A program made the translations under genes and the position numbers. Below are positions 24,829-33,538 of a stretch of DNA of 64,000 nucleotides, piece by piece (within the stretch, counting starts at the first letter, position 1; every line of letters starts with the position of its first letter). The notes under the pieces were generated by a model. It did not search any database. It was not told the DNA's origin and saw nothing but the letters and a program-made list of their open reading frames with translations. This stretch comes from Bacillota bacterium (lineage in GTDB: Bacteria > Bacillota > Clostridia > Peptostreptococcales > Anaerovoracaceae), in assembly GCA_017522185.1 (NCBI GenBank), contig JAFWZZ010000010.1, forward strand, positions 50,149 through 114,148, read 5' to 3'.

Positions 24829-25602
24829 TTATTCTATCCCGCCACAGCCCTGTGCCAGTTCCAGTGCCGTTTCCCGAATGAATCTCTCCGTCTCCGGAAC
24901 ATCTGTGCCGTTGGAACAGATGACCAGAACGAAAGGTTCCTTTGCAAACACGATTGCACCGTCATGGGTCGTGTTTCCATCTTCCCCGGTCTTGTTGGCA
25001 ATCTTTTTCTTGCGGCCAACATAGCCTGGAATCTTATGACGGATCTGCTGCTGCAGCAGAACCTCTTCAATTTCTTCAGAAATCTCCGGGCTGATGTAAG
25101 TTCTGTTATAGACGGACTCCAGCAGCATGCCGATTTCTTCAGGGCACACGTAATTGGTCTTGCCTTCGGCCGCAGCTTTGCTGTCATAGAATTCACGTGC
25201 GATAACGGTCTTTTCCAGTCCCATTTCCTTGAATGCCTCACTCAATGCCGGAATGCCAGCTACACGAATCAGCATATTGGATGCGGTATTGTCAGAAATG
25301 GTAATCATCAGCTTATATAAACTCTGGATATCCACCTCTACATCGCCGGGAAGATGCTGCAGTGCACCGCAGCTCGGCTTCTTGTCTTCCTCCTTGACCA
25401 AAACCTTTGTTTCTCTGGTAATTTCACCGTCTGCAATCATTCTCATGATATGCATGAAAACCGGCAGTTTCACAAGACTGGCCGCCTCATACTGCTCATC
25501 CGCATGGTAAGCAAAGGTCTCACCTGTCACCAGGTTCTTATAGTACATGCCGACTCTGCCTTTCAGGCCGGCAAGTTTCTTTTCAATGTTTGTCATATTC
25601 AT
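24829..25602 (-). CDS. Class A beta-lactamase-fold serine hydrolase without signal peptide
   Basis: About 257 residues with the class A beta-lactamase layout: SxxK as SLVK near residue 44 (EAASLVKLPVF), SDN in ITISDNTASNML, and KTG in IANKTGEDGNTTHDGAIV. The omega-loop Glu166 region is not clearly conserved. There is no signal peptide: the N-terminus is NMTNIEKKLAGLKG, so the protein may be cytoplasmic and a peptidase or esterase rather than a drug-resistance enzyme. The start at the second ATG (25602) has AGGGG at a proper distance; the ORF opens two codons earlier. It is the last gene of the SulP-HMGR-TctA operon, about 16 bp after tctA. Confidence 0.82.
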   Translation of the reverse strand: MNMTNIEKKLAGLKGRVGMYYKNLVTGETFAYHADEQYEAASLVKLPVFMHIMRMIADGEITRETKVLVKEEDKKPSCGALQHLPGDVEVDIQSLYKLMITISDNTASNMLIRVAGIPALSEAFKEMGLEKTVIAREFYDSKAAAEGKTNYVCPEEIGMLLESVYNRTYISPEISEEIEEVLLQQQIRHKIPGYVGRKKKIANKTGEDGNTTHDGAIVFAKEPFVLVICSNGTDVPETERFIRETALELAQGCGGIE

Positions 25603-25618
25603 TGTCATTCCCCTAAAG

Positions 25619-26962
25619 TTAGATTAATGTGCCGCAGACACCGATGATAGTTGGAACGATCCAGCTGGATGCGTAGTATGCCATGAACTGTACGCCAGTG
25701 TGAATACCGAAATAGTTGTTCAGGAATCCGCCGAAGATACCGATAATCAGTGTAACCAGGATGCCGAACAGGCCGGCTTCGTGGAATGCCAGCATAAAGA
25801 TCAGGCCCATGAATGCGCCGATTAGTGCTTCATGGCTCACGTGTCTGAACATCATTTCAGACCATGCTCTTGCCTTCTTCATAGCGATTGGATATGCAAA
25901 TACTGCCCCGCCGATGATACCGATAATACCATATAAGATATAGTCGCCCATGGTCAAGTAGTCATGCAGGTTGATGTCATTAAACAGTGGCGCCGCAGGT
26001 CCCAGTGCAACCGGGGACAATGGCAGTCCGAATGCAATCATCGGAATGATTAATTCGCCCAGGTAAGTCGCGTTGGAAACTGCGTCCTGTACGCCGACAG
26101 CAGCCGTAATCTTATCATAAAGTTCTTTCTTCTTAGATCCTACCAATTCACCCAGCATAACGGTCATGCCCACAGGGGAGAAGGTGAAGGTGCAGGCAGC
26201 CACTGCAGAAGTAGGAATTACATACTTTACAGTGCTCTTATGTACAACCTTCAAAGGATTTGGGAACAGTGGCAGCTTATCCTTTGCTTCCGGTGCCAGC
26301 CAGATTTCCTTGAATCCGTCTTTTCTATTCTTTTCTCTGTTTGCAGGAACCAGTGCGTTGAACAGTTCGCAAATCATCGGTCCGATGGTGATACCCATAA
26401 AAATGGATGTAAACAGTGTACCGCCTACTGCTTCTACAGACAGTCTCTGCAGACCCTGAATCAGGAACGCAAACGGAACCAGAACCACAACAGCTCCCCA
26501 GCGCGACTTGGACATATACGCGATGATACATGCCGCGATGGTAAAGATCAGGCCGCTGTACTGGCTGATGACATCACTGAGCGGTGCCAGCAGCTGTGCG
26601 AAACAAACTGCAACCGGCAGACCGATGACGGAACCAACGATAGAACCTGCTGCCATTTTTCTCATGGTAATGTGCGGGATACCCAGCATCTTGCCGACGT
26701 TACAGTTTTCCACCATTGGAACTGCCATGGTGGAGCCAGGAAGCGCCGCCATCGCCGTCGGGATGGTATGGGTAATCTGCATCGCCACGATGATAGCGAT
26801 GAACCACGCGAACAATACGACAGGCTCAAAACCCATCAAAACTAAAATCAAAGTAATTGGCGCCATGGTAGCCGTTTCATCTGTACCAGGAACAACCCCG
26901 ATAATCGCGAAGAGGATACCACCAATCAGTGCAACGATGATCGCCTGTAATACTAATGACAT
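25619..26962 (-). CDS. TctA-family permease (tripartite tricarboxylate transporter large subunit)
   Basis: A 447-residue, highly hydrophobic permease of the TctA family, shorter than the usual 500 or so. The family-type start GGILFAIIGVVPGTDETATMAP matches the conserved GxxxGxxPG region, and the related ITHTIPTAMAALPGSTMA follows near residue 70. Roughly eleven membrane segments are present. No periplasmic TctC-type binding protein gene lies nearby. It overlaps the small membrane protein gene by ten bases. In an operon with HMG-CoA reductase, a carboxylate such as mevalonate is a possible substrate, but this is inference. Confidence 0.85.
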   Translation of the reverse strand: MSLVLQAIIVALIGGILFAIIGVVPGTDETATMAPITLILVLMGFEPVVLFAWFIAIIVAMQITHTIPTAMAALPGSTMAVPMVENCNVGKMLGIPHITMRKMAAGSIVGSVIGLPVAVCFAQLLAPLSDVISQYSGLIFTIAACIIAYMSKSRWGAVVVLVPFAFLIQGLQRLSVEAVGGTLFTSIFMGITIGPMICELFNALVPANREKNRKDGFKEIWLAPEAKDKLPLFPNPLKVVHKSTVKYVIPTSAVAACTFTFSPVGMTVMLGELVGSKKKELYDKITAAVGVQDAVSNATYLGELIIPMIAFGLPLSPVALGPAAPLFNDINLHDYLTMGDYILYGIIGIIGGAVFAYPIAMKKARAWSEMMFRHVSHEALIGAFMGLIFMLAFHEAGLFGILVTLIIGIFGGFLNNYFGIHTGVQFMAYYASSWIVPTIIGVCGTLI

Positions 26963-27459
26963 GGTTCCACCTCCTCATCTTTCACGTCTTCTACCTTGCC
27001 GCCTTCAGCCAGAATCTTATACTCCGGCTTGTAGTTTGGCGCGCCTTCCGGAATCAAAGCCAGCAAAGCGTACAGAGAGAAATTCTCCATTTCTTTGATG
27101 ATTTCCGGATCCAGTTTGATTAAAGCATCGATTTCGTCTTCGACAGTCATACCGGCATGAGCCAGGACTTCTTCGATATCGTGCTGTTCATTCATTTCAC
27201 TGATGATTCTCTTTGGCTTGAACATCTTCGCTGAAATCACAGAGGAAATCAGGCATCCTGCAATACCTACAAACAGTGCATAGCCTTTGGCTAAGCTGTC
27301 TTCGATGCTGTCAATCTGCAAGAAGAAGTGCCGTGCAACCAAATAGAATCCCATGGTAAACACGATGCCCAGCAGAACCGCAACCAGCAGCTCACGCAGA
27401 CTAACCGTGTCACCCCAAACCTCGGTGAGAGGTTTCTGTCTTTTCTTTTCTTCTACCAT
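26953..27459 (-). CDS. Small membrane protein, probable TctB-like partner
   Basis: A 168-residue protein with two or three hydrophobic segments (LLVAVLLGIVFTMGFYLVA near 23-41, GYALFVGIAGCLISSVISA near 64-82, and a weaker NFSLYALLALIPEG). The rest is an acidic cytoplasmic tail rich in Glu, Asp and Lys. Its position directly before tctA with a ten-base overlap suggests it replaces TctB, the small subunit of tripartite carboxylate transporters, although it is not a typical four-span TctB. I do not recognise a firm family. Confidence 0.62.
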   Translation of the reverse strand: MVEEKKRQKPLTEVWGDTVSLRELLVAVLLGIVFTMGFYLVARHFFLQIDSIEDSLAKGYALFVGIAGCLISSVISAKMFKPKRIISEMNEQHDIEEVLAHAGMTVEDEIDALIKLDPEIIKEMENFSLYALLALIPEGAPNYKPEYKILAEGGKVEDVKDEEVEPCH

Positions 27460-27474
27460 TTTCCTACACCTTCT

Positions 27475-28746
27475 CTATTTTTCTTCAGCCTGGAACTTTT
27501 CGAACAGTTCCTGGGCATATTCTAAACGAACCTTCTTGTCCGCTACCATCTGTTTTACGATCTTTTCCAGAACTTCGCCCTTTGCACCGACGGTATTTGC
27601 CAGGTTTCTCGCATGTAAGGACATGTGACCTCTCTGGATACCTTCTGTTGCCAGAGCCTTCATTGCCGCCAGGTTATTTGCCAGGCCGGCACATGCGATA
27701 ATCTGTCCCAGCTCAGCCGCAGTTTCCACGCCTAAGATCTTCACTGCAACCTTTGCTGCAGGGTGAATCTTGGTTGCGCCGCCTACCAGACCGACTGCCA
27801 TTGGCAGTTCAATCACGCCGACTAAATCGCCGTTTTCGTCCTTTTCCCATGTGGTCAGGGATGTATATTTTCCGTTTCTTGCCGCATAGGAGTGTGCGCC
27901 GGATTCAATGGCTCTGGTATCGTTGCCTGTCGCCAGTACAACCGGTGTGATACCGTTCATGATGCCTTTGTTGCTGGTAGCTGCTCTGTATGGATCAGCC
28001 GCAGCAAAGGCGTAAGCGCTGATGATTTTGTCTACGACTTCCTCTCCGCCCAGGGCCTCCTTTGTCCAGGTTGCTCTGGCGCGTACTACTCTGTGCACAG
28101 CCAGGTTGGACAAAATTCTCAGCTCCGCTGTACCGCCGGTGATTTCTTCGATGTATGGGGAAACCGCTTCCGCCATAGTGTTTACCGCGTTGGCACCCAT
28201 AGCATCCAGTGTGTCAACCAGCAGGTGAACGATGACCATCGGGCCGACGATGGAGTCGATAACGCGTACTTCCACGTCTTTGACGCCGCCGCCAAAGCCT
28301 ACCAGAACAGGGTCCTTTTCATTACAGATGCGGATGATTTCGTCTTTCTTTTCTAAAACTTTGCTCTTCGCCGCAAACGGTGCCGCGATGTTCAGCATCT
28401 GAATCTGACCGATCATGATGTTGCCGGAGGAGCTTGCCGTAAAGCCGCCGCCCGCTCTTGCCATCTTTGCCGCGTTGGTACATGCCGCGATGACAGACGG
28501 TTCTTCGCTGACCATTGGAATGACAACTTCTTTGCCGTTGATGATGAAGTTCAGACCTACACCCATCGGCAGGGAGAAACGTCCGATTACGTTTTCTACC
28601 ATGTGGTCTGCCTTCTCCATGTCCAGAGAATCGGCGCTGAAGATGGTCGCCTTTTCTTCTTCTGTCAGTCCCGCAAATTCTGCAACTTCGTTTAATCTGT
28701 CTTCTACAGGTAACTTGAAAAAACCTGAATAGCTGCTCGTTTTCAT
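27475..28746 (-). CDS. mvaA: Class II (degradative-type) hydroxymethylglutaryl-CoA reductase
   Basis: A 423-residue class II HMG-CoA reductase that interconverts mevalonate and HMG-CoA with NAD(P)(H). Motifs seen are ENVIGRFSLPMGVG (residues 51-64), the catalytic Glu in VSEEPSVIAACT (about 82), the Lys in TSNKGIMNGITPV, the Asp in GNDTRAIESGAHSYA and the C-terminal His in QRGHMSLHARNLA. Class II enzymes occur both in mevalonate breakdown and in bacterial isoprenoid synthesis. No mevalonate kinase, HMG-CoA synthase or lyase is in this window. It lies between a SulP transporter and a TctA system in one operon, so uptake and oxidation of mevalonate is a plausible role. Confidence 0.93.
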   Translation of the reverse strand: MKTSSYSGFFKLPVEDRLNEVAEFAGLTEEEKATIFSADSLDMEKADHMVENVIGRFSLPMGVGLNFIINGKEVVIPMVSEEPSVIAACTNAAKMARAGGGFTASSSGNIMIGQIQMLNIAAPFAAKSKVLEKKDEIIRICNEKDPVLVGFGGGVKDVEVRVIDSIVGPMVIVHLLVDTLDAMGANAVNTMAEAVSPYIEEITGGTAELRILSNLAVHRVVRARATWTKEALGGEEVVDKIISAYAFAAADPYRAATSNKGIMNGITPVVLATGNDTRAIESGAHSYAARNGKYTSLTTWEKDENGDLVGVIELPMAVGLVGGATKIHPAAKVAVKILGVETAAELGQIIACAGLANNLAAMKALATEGIQRGHMSLHARNLANTVGAKGEVLEKIVKQMVADKKVRLEYAQELFEKFQAEEK

Positions 28747-28782
28747 AGTCTTTCTCCTTTTTGTTCTATACTGTATCAGCCT

Positions 28783-30429
28783 TTAGCCGTTGATTTCAGT
28801 ATGTGCATGCACGATGGCGTATTCCGCACTTTCGAAGACATGGTCTTCGCCAACGGCGTCGATAAATCCGCCTCTTCTTAAATCTTCCAATACCTTAGGC
28901 TGTACACTGGTCAGCATCACTGTTGTGCCCTCTCTTTCCAGCTCTTCTCTCAGTTCCAGCAATGCCTGAATTCCGGAAAGGTCGATGCTTGGTACGCCTC
29001 TCATGGACAGGATCAGCACTTCCGTGTTGCCCAGCGTATGCAGCTGTGCCTTCAGCTTATCGGTTACCGCAAAGAAGATAGAGCCTGTCAGGTAAGCCAT
29101 ACGAATGGTCTTGGAAACCTGTGGCAGGTGGATGCCGATTTCTTCCAGTCTGTCGTTTTCGATATCCGCGATGGTGATTTCGATATCGGTCAGTTTTACG
29201 ATGACCATAAAAGAAGCAAACGCCACACCGATCAGGATGGCCTGGGTCAGGTCTAAGATAACGGTTGCACCCATGGTAATCAGGAACTTGGCCATACCAG
29301 TCTTGAATTTATGTTGGAAGATGAATTTGATATCGTCCCAGTCGTTCATTCTCCATGCCGTTACAATCAGGATACCTGCCAGTGCAGACAGAGGTACGCC
29401 GCTCATAATCGGTGCCAGAACGAACATGGACAGTAACAGGATTAACGCGTGGATAATACCTGTCATTCTTGTTTCACAGCCTGCCTTGATTGCCACGCTG
29501 GTACGCGCAATCGCTGCAGTTGCAGGAATACCACCAAAGATTGGGATCAGTATGTTACCGATACCCTGTGCAATCAGTTCTCTGTCGCCGTTCATCACTT
29601 CGTTCTTCATCTTACCTGCAGATGCACCGCAAAGCAGGGACTCGATCATCGCCAGTGCCGCAATGGATAAGGCAGGAACCAGCAGTTCTCTCATTTCAGA
29701 GATGTTCAGTGCCCCGAAAGATAAACGTTCATCCAGGAACAGAGACTTTGGAATATCTCCAACTACAGCCACATCCAGCTGGAAGAAGGAGTTCATAACC
29801 AGTACGATAATCAGTGCCGCCAGGGAGGACGGAACCTTTGCATTCAGCTTGGCTGGCCACAGGACCATAATCAGAATAACCATGATACCGATACCCATCG
29901 CTGCGAAGTTCGGATCAAATCCATGGGTGAAGTAGGAAACTACTTTTTCGATAGCCAGTTCCCCGTGGGAAGTAACACCAAAGAAGTTATCCAGCTGTCC
30001 CAATGCGATGGTAATGGCAATACCGGATGTAAAGCCGGTGATAACGGAAGACGGGATATAGTAGATGACTCTGCCAACCTTCAGAATACCCGCTGCCAGA
30101 AGCAGAAGACCCGCCATGAAGCAGGCCATCAGGATACCCTGCATACCGTATTTTGCCGCCAGTGTAACCAGAATCGCACTCATCGCCCCGGTCGGACCGG
30201 AAATCTGGAAAGATGCACCGGAGAATAAACTGATAATCACACCGCCGATGATGGCAGTTACCAGACCTGCTGCCGCCGTCGCGCCGGAGCTGACCCCGAA
30301 GGCCAGTGCCAGAGGTAAGGCAACCGCAGCTACCGTGATGCCGGCCATCACATCGCTTCCGAAACGCTTACCGTTGTACCCTTTGAACTCATTTTTCAAG
30401 TCAAGTACGTAATCTTTTACTAAATTCAT
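28783..30429 (-). CDS. SulP/SLC26-family anion transporter with STAS domain
   Basis: A 548-residue membrane protein. The transmembrane part starts with GSDVMAGITVAAVALPLALAF and SGPTGAMSAILVTLAA, the classic SulP signature. About 12-14 spans end near residue 430. A cytoplasmic STAS domain closes the protein (VLILSMRGVPSIDLSGIQALLE). Members carry sulfate, bicarbonate or dicarboxylates. It is the first gene of the operon with mvaA (36 bp gap), the TctB-like gene, tctA and the beta-lactamase-like gene. The substrate is open. Confidence 0.92.
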   Translation of the reverse strand: MNLVKDYVLDLKNEFKGYNGKRFGSDVMAGITVAAVALPLALAFGVSSGATAAAGLVTAIIGGVIISLFSGASFQISGPTGAMSAILVTLAAKYGMQGILMACFMAGLLLLAAGILKVGRVIYYIPSSVITGFTSGIAITIALGQLDNFFGVTSHGELAIEKVVSYFTHGFDPNFAAMGIGIMVILIMVLWPAKLNAKVPSSLAALIIVLVMNSFFQLDVAVVGDIPKSLFLDERLSFGALNISEMRELLVPALSIAALAMIESLLCGASAGKMKNEVMNGDRELIAQGIGNILIPIFGGIPATAAIARTSVAIKAGCETRMTGIIHALILLLSMFVLAPIMSGVPLSALAGILIVTAWRMNDWDDIKFIFQHKFKTGMAKFLITMGATVILDLTQAILIGVAFASFMVIVKLTDIEITIADIENDRLEEIGIHLPQVSKTIRMAYLTGSIFFAVTDKLKAQLHTLGNTEVLILSMRGVPSIDLSGIQALLELREELEREGTTVMLTSVQPKVLEDLRRGGFIDAVGEDHVFESAEYAIVHAHTEING

Positions 30430-30491
30430 CGTTTTTCCTTTCTCTTCTCTATATGAAACAACATTCTCAACAAAGTCTTTTCCAATAGAAT

Positions 30492-30520
30492 ATTATAGCA
30501 AAAAATGTATGGAGTTTCAA
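30492..30520 (-). promoter_or_regulatory. Promoter of the sulP-mvaA-tctA operon
   Basis: Minus-strand TTGAAA (30520-30515), 17-bp spacer and TATAAT (30497-30492), about 63 bp before the sulP start. Confidence 0.8.
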
Positions 30521-30653
30521 TGTTCCCAGAGAAACAATATGCAGAAATTGTCATGTATATAAGGGGGCGTGCCGATGGTTTAGGCGTTTGGGGGTACACA
30601 TTGCTAATATGGTGCGTATTTATCAAAAACTGTGCACGTCAAAGGCCGGGGCG

Positions 30654-30752
30654 TATACACTTCTAACAAAAAAACTGCTCCTAAGTTAAGAAACGGTCGA
30701 AACGTGATGGTTTTTATATACACTTTTTGCTGTTATTTTGCTCCGTAGTAAT
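30654..30752 (+). repeat. Phased intergenic array, copy A (TATACAC.. / GTTAAG.. motifs, 63-bp period)
   Basis: TATACACTTCT begins at 30654 and TATACACTTTTTG at 30717, exactly 63 bp apart. GTTAAGAAA begins at 30685 (offset 32 of the first unit) and AGTAAT at 30747 (offset 31 of the second). The same spacing occurs in copies B (58601) and C (63741). The segment 30540-30770 holds no gene. It lies between the sulP promoter and tRNA-derived debris. Confidence 0.6.
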
Positions 30753-30769
30753 TAGAGGTCGTGCCTCCC

Positions 30770-31056
30770 GGTTCGAGCCCTCCCAACGGAATCTATGCAT
30801 TAAAAAAGTCGCCCGAATGGACGACTTGTTTCATGCATGGTTGCGGGGACAACGTTCGGCGCGTTGCGCCTCTCTCCTCCGCTCGCCTGTCTACAACCGA
30901 CAGGCTCTCTGCGCTGTCGCATTTTCCTTGCAAATCGCCCTTTGTGCTCTTTGGGAAAATGCGCAGGACTTTTTCACCTGCTCGCAGGTTCAAGTCCTCC
31001 CAACGGAATCTATGGAAATAAAAAATGCTGTCCGACTGGACAGCATTGTTATTTCC
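30770..31056. repeat. Duplicated tRNA-derived debris next to the tRNA-fMet gene
   Basis: Two copies of a module, 217 bp apart, each contain on the plus strand a T-arm-like GGTTCRAGYCCTCCCAACGG element, then a hairpin, then a minus-strand tRNA 3' end TGGTTGCGGGGACA. The shared CAACGGAATCTATG starts at 30784 and 31001. In the second copy the tRNA end is that of the intact initiator tRNA gene. In the first (30837-30850) only 14 bases survive before the match ends. The T-arm piece at 30981-30997 is identical to the T-arm of tRNA-fMet. The 130 bases between the modules hold no gene and include an inverted repeat, GCATTTTCC/GGAAAATGC. This looks like a relic of recombination or integration at a tRNA end. 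Confidence 0.55.
31018..31047 (-). terminator. Terminator of tRNA cluster 1
   Basis: AATGCTGTCC (31024-31033) pairs with GGACAGCATT (31038-31047), followed on the minus strand by a T-rich run. GGAAATAA/TTATTTCC extend the hairpin outward. Confidence 0.8.
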
Positions 31057-31057
31057 A

Positions 31058-31133
<76 letters not shown>

Positions 31134-31229
31134 ACGTTTGGTTGCCGCTGTACGGCAACAATCTATATGATACCTTACCATAGTATATGGTGTATGGTGC
31201 AAAATATACCATTTCTCTTTTGATAAAAT

Positions 31230-31318
31230 TGGTGCCGGAGACCGGGGTCGAACCGGTACGATCGGTAAGGATCGCAGGATTTTAAGTCCTGTGCGTCTGC
31301 CAATTCCGCCACTCCGGC
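31230..31318 (-). tRNA. tRNA-Leu (TAA), copy 1
   Basis: An 89-nt class II tRNA with acceptor GCCGGAG/CTCCGGC, discriminator A and encoded CCA. The anticodon loop CTTAAAA gives TAA. A long variable arm is present (GATCC..GATC region). It lies between tRNA-fMet and tRNA-Asn. Confidence 0.95.
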
Positions 31319-31339
31319 ACATCAATCTATCGAAATAAA

Positions 31340-31414
31340 TGGCTCCGAGGGTGGGGCTCGAACCCACAGCCTACCGGTTAACAGCCGGTTGCTCCACCAT
31401 TGAGCTACCTCGGA
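31340..31414 (-). tRNA. tRNA-Asn (GTT), copy 1
   Basis: A 75-nt gene with acceptor TCCGAGG/CCTCGGA, discriminator G and encoded CCA. The loop CTGTTAA gives GTT. It is the first tRNA of the cluster on the minus strand. Confidence 0.95.
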
Positions 31415-31456
31415 ATAAGTTGTAATTCACAACCCGTGTCAATCACAACGAATAAT

Positions 31457-31485
31457 AGTATACACATATACCATTCTCATGTCAA
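31457..31485 (-). promoter_or_regulatory. Promoter of tRNA cluster 1
   Basis: Minus-strand TTGACA (31485-31480), 17-bp spacer and TATACT (31462-31457), about 43 bp before tRNA-Asn. Confidence 0.82.
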
Positions 31486-31513
31486 GAACTTTTTATTCTT
31501 TTTTTAGAAAAAA

Positions 31514-32122
31514 TTATAGTTTTTTTACATAGATATCGTTCTGGTTCTCGAATCCCATCTTTTCCAAATATGCCGCATGGGTTTCTGTCTGTACTTCGCT
31601 GGTTACCAGGAAACTAATACCCGTTTCGCCAATTGCAGGATACAGATACTTCCCTACAGAGCAGTCACGGTAGGCCGGTGTAGAATAGTCCAGTACGATA
31701 TCCAGGAAACCGTTTTCACCTTTGTTTCCCAAAAGAATGCTCGCAGGTGTTCCGTTACAGCAGACCATGTATGCCGTATCTGCCTGCTGACCACCATCAA
31801 ATCCCGGGAAAAACTTTTTGATATCTTCGTCGTAGCGCGCCAGGAAATACTGTACAAAACCATCATCCATTCCGGATTCAATTAAATCGTATTCCTGTTT
31901 GGATTTGAACATTTTGATCAGATAATAGCCGTTGATGAAAATCAGCGCCCCGTTCATCAGGCACAGCGGCAGGGAACCGATAATCAGCGCGTAGGATCCG
32001 GAAATCACACAGCCGATTGTATTAAAGATTCTCAGCTTAACAACCGATGCCATCAGCAGAGAAATGACAACCATAACGGAGCCAATATAACCATATAATT
32101 CAAGCATAAATTCTGTACTCAT
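31514..32122 (-). CDS. YgjV-like membrane protein with GNAT-like C-terminal domain
   Basis: A 202-residue protein. The N-terminal 75 residues hold three membrane spans of the YgjV type (LYGYIGSVMVVISLLMASVVKL, FNTIGCVISGSYALIIG, LCLMNGALIFINGYYLI). The C-terminal half is soluble and resembles an acetyltransferase-like fold (DIVLDYSTPAYRDCSVGKYLYP, AAYLEKMGF). I use ATG 32120-32122, 7 bp after AAGGTG; a GTG two codons earlier is also possible. It lies just upstream (in minus-strand terms) of the tRNA cluster 1 promoter. The function is unknown. Confidence 0.78.
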   Translation of the reverse strand: MSTEFMLELYGYIGSVMVVISLLMASVVKLRIFNTIGCVISGSYALIIGSLPLCLMNGALIFINGYYLIKMFKSKQEYDLIESGMDDGFVQYFLARYDEDIKKFFPGFDGGQQADTAYMVCCNGTPASILLGNKGENGFLDIVLDYSTPAYRDCSVGKYLYPAIGETGISFLVTSEVQTETHAAYLEKMGFENQNDIYVKKL

Positions 32123-32188
32123 TGTCACTCACCTTTCTTCATTACCCTAGACATTATATGGGTTTGGCGAAATCATGTCAAGGCATGT

Positions 32189-32746
32189 TTATTTGATCAA
32201 AAGCGTATACACCAGGTCACACGCGAAGATGAGAGCCAGCGCGCCGCTGACAGCGTTCAGGGTTTTCTTTGACATTGCGTGTGTCATCTTCTCGAACAAA
32301 GGCTGCAGCACATAGAGGAAAACCATGCCGCCAAGTCCAAAACGAATGCTTGGATTCAAGGCGATTCTGCCCTGAAAATGAATGTCATATTTCGTGTAAT
32401 CCCACATCCAGCTTCCGGTCATGAATTCCATGATGTAGCTGCCGATCAGCTCGATGACCGTCGTGATAATCACAATCGCTACGAACACAAGAACCGGTGT
32501 AATAGATATTCTGCCGATTTTGATTTTCTTCTCCTGCAGTGTGTGAAGGGTCAGGATTAGTACCAGCGCGCCAAAACCGTAGATAATACAGTACGGCCCG
32601 AACAGGAATCCCCGGTTGGAGAATCCCCACTGGTATACTACTACTTCCAGGAAAACTTCATAAAGCCATCCGATGCAGGAATAGAGTACAAAATAGATAA
32701 ATAATTTCTGTAAGAGTTCTAACTTCTTCTGTTCTATCGTTTTCAT
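32189..32746 (-). CDS. CmpB-type putative ABC transporter permease (PF06541-like)
   Basis: A 185-residue membrane protein with about five spans. The start FIYFVLYSCIGWLYEVFLE and the phrase NRGFLFGPYCIIYGFGAL are hallmarks of the family often annotated as a putative ABC transporter permease (CmpB), very common in Clostridia. SWMWDYTKYDIHFQGRIA also matches. No ATPase or other transporter part is adjacent, so the transport label is doubtful. It stands with other small membrane protein genes between the two tRNA clusters. Confidence 0.85.
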   Translation of the reverse strand: MKTIEQKKLELLQKLFIYFVLYSCIGWLYEVFLEVVVYQWGFSNRGFLFGPYCIIYGFGALVLILTLHTLQEKKIKIGRISITPVLVFVAIVIITTVIELIGSYIMEFMTGSWMWDYTKYDIHFQGRIALNPSIRFGLGGMVFLYVLQPLFEKMTHAMSKKTLNAVSGALALIFACDLVYTLLIK

Positions 32747-32784
32747 AATCTTGTCTCGTTCTTTCTTACAATATGTATTCTGTT

Positions 32785-33504
32785 TTAGTCGTCGTCTTTT
32801 TCTTCGTTAAACTCTGCCAGGTAGCCTGCCGTAATGACCCCCGACGGCAGTGCGATAATCGCCACACCAAAGATGGAGGACAACATAGTAATAACCCTTC
32901 CGACGGTCGTCACGGGATAAATATCACCGTATCCCACCGTCGTCAAAGAGACTGTCGCCCAATATACCGCATCAAAAAAAGAACCAAAGGATTGGGGCTC
33001 CGCATTAAAAACAATCAGGGCCGAAACCAGAACATATGCGACAGCCATGGTTGCGACTGCACCCAGCACTCTCTTCTGCTTTTTGAAAACATTAATGATT
33101 ACATAATAGCTCCTGGAATAGCGCAAAAACCTCAGTGCACGTAATACCTTCAACGTCCGCAGCAGACGGAACAGCCTTAGCAGCCTGAAACCATCATTCA
33201 ATTCCAGCAGGGATGGCAGGATGGAAATCAAGTCGATGACAGCCATCGGTGTAACCGGATACAGCACAAAGGACTTTGCGCCTTTTTCCATCTTCAGATC
33301 TGCCGTTCCAATCCGCAGCACATAATCCATGATAAAAATTCCGGTGCTAATGTAGTCTATCCATAAAAAAAGAGTATTCGTTCCTTTGAATGCCAGCGGA
33401 ATCAGGCTGACAACGATAGTAATCATCATGCAAACGTCATATACCTTGCTCAGCTTGTCCCCACCATCTGACGGTTCGATAATCTGATATATCCGCTCTC
33501 GCAT
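32785..33504 (-). CDS. Voltage-gated-type potassium channel
   Basis: A 239-residue six-span cation channel. The S4-like helix is strongly charged (FRLLRLFRLLRTLKVLRALR). The pore carries the K+ filter TVGYGD in VSLTTVGYGDIYPVTTVGR, followed by S6 (ITMLSSIFGVAIIALPSGVI). The acidic C-terminus EEKDDD is short and has no RCK domain. I place the start at ATG 33502-33504, 8 bp after GGAGG; the frame opens five codons earlier. It should conduct K+ across the cytoplasmic membrane. Confidence 0.92.
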   Translation of the reverse strand: MRERIYQIIEPSDGGDKLSKVYDVCMMITIVVSLIPLAFKGTNTLFLWIDYISTGIFIMDYVLRIGTADLKMEKGAKSFVLYPVTPMAVIDLISILPSLLELNDGFRLLRLFRLLRTLKVLRALRFLRYSRSYYVIINVFKKQKRVLGAVATMAVAYVLVSALIVFNAEPQSFGSFFDAVYWATVSLTTVGYGDIYPVTTVGRVITMLSSIFGVAIIALPSGVITAGYLAEFNEEKDDD

Positions 33505-33538
33505 ACATACTACCTCCATCCATCAAAAAAATCAGTTT

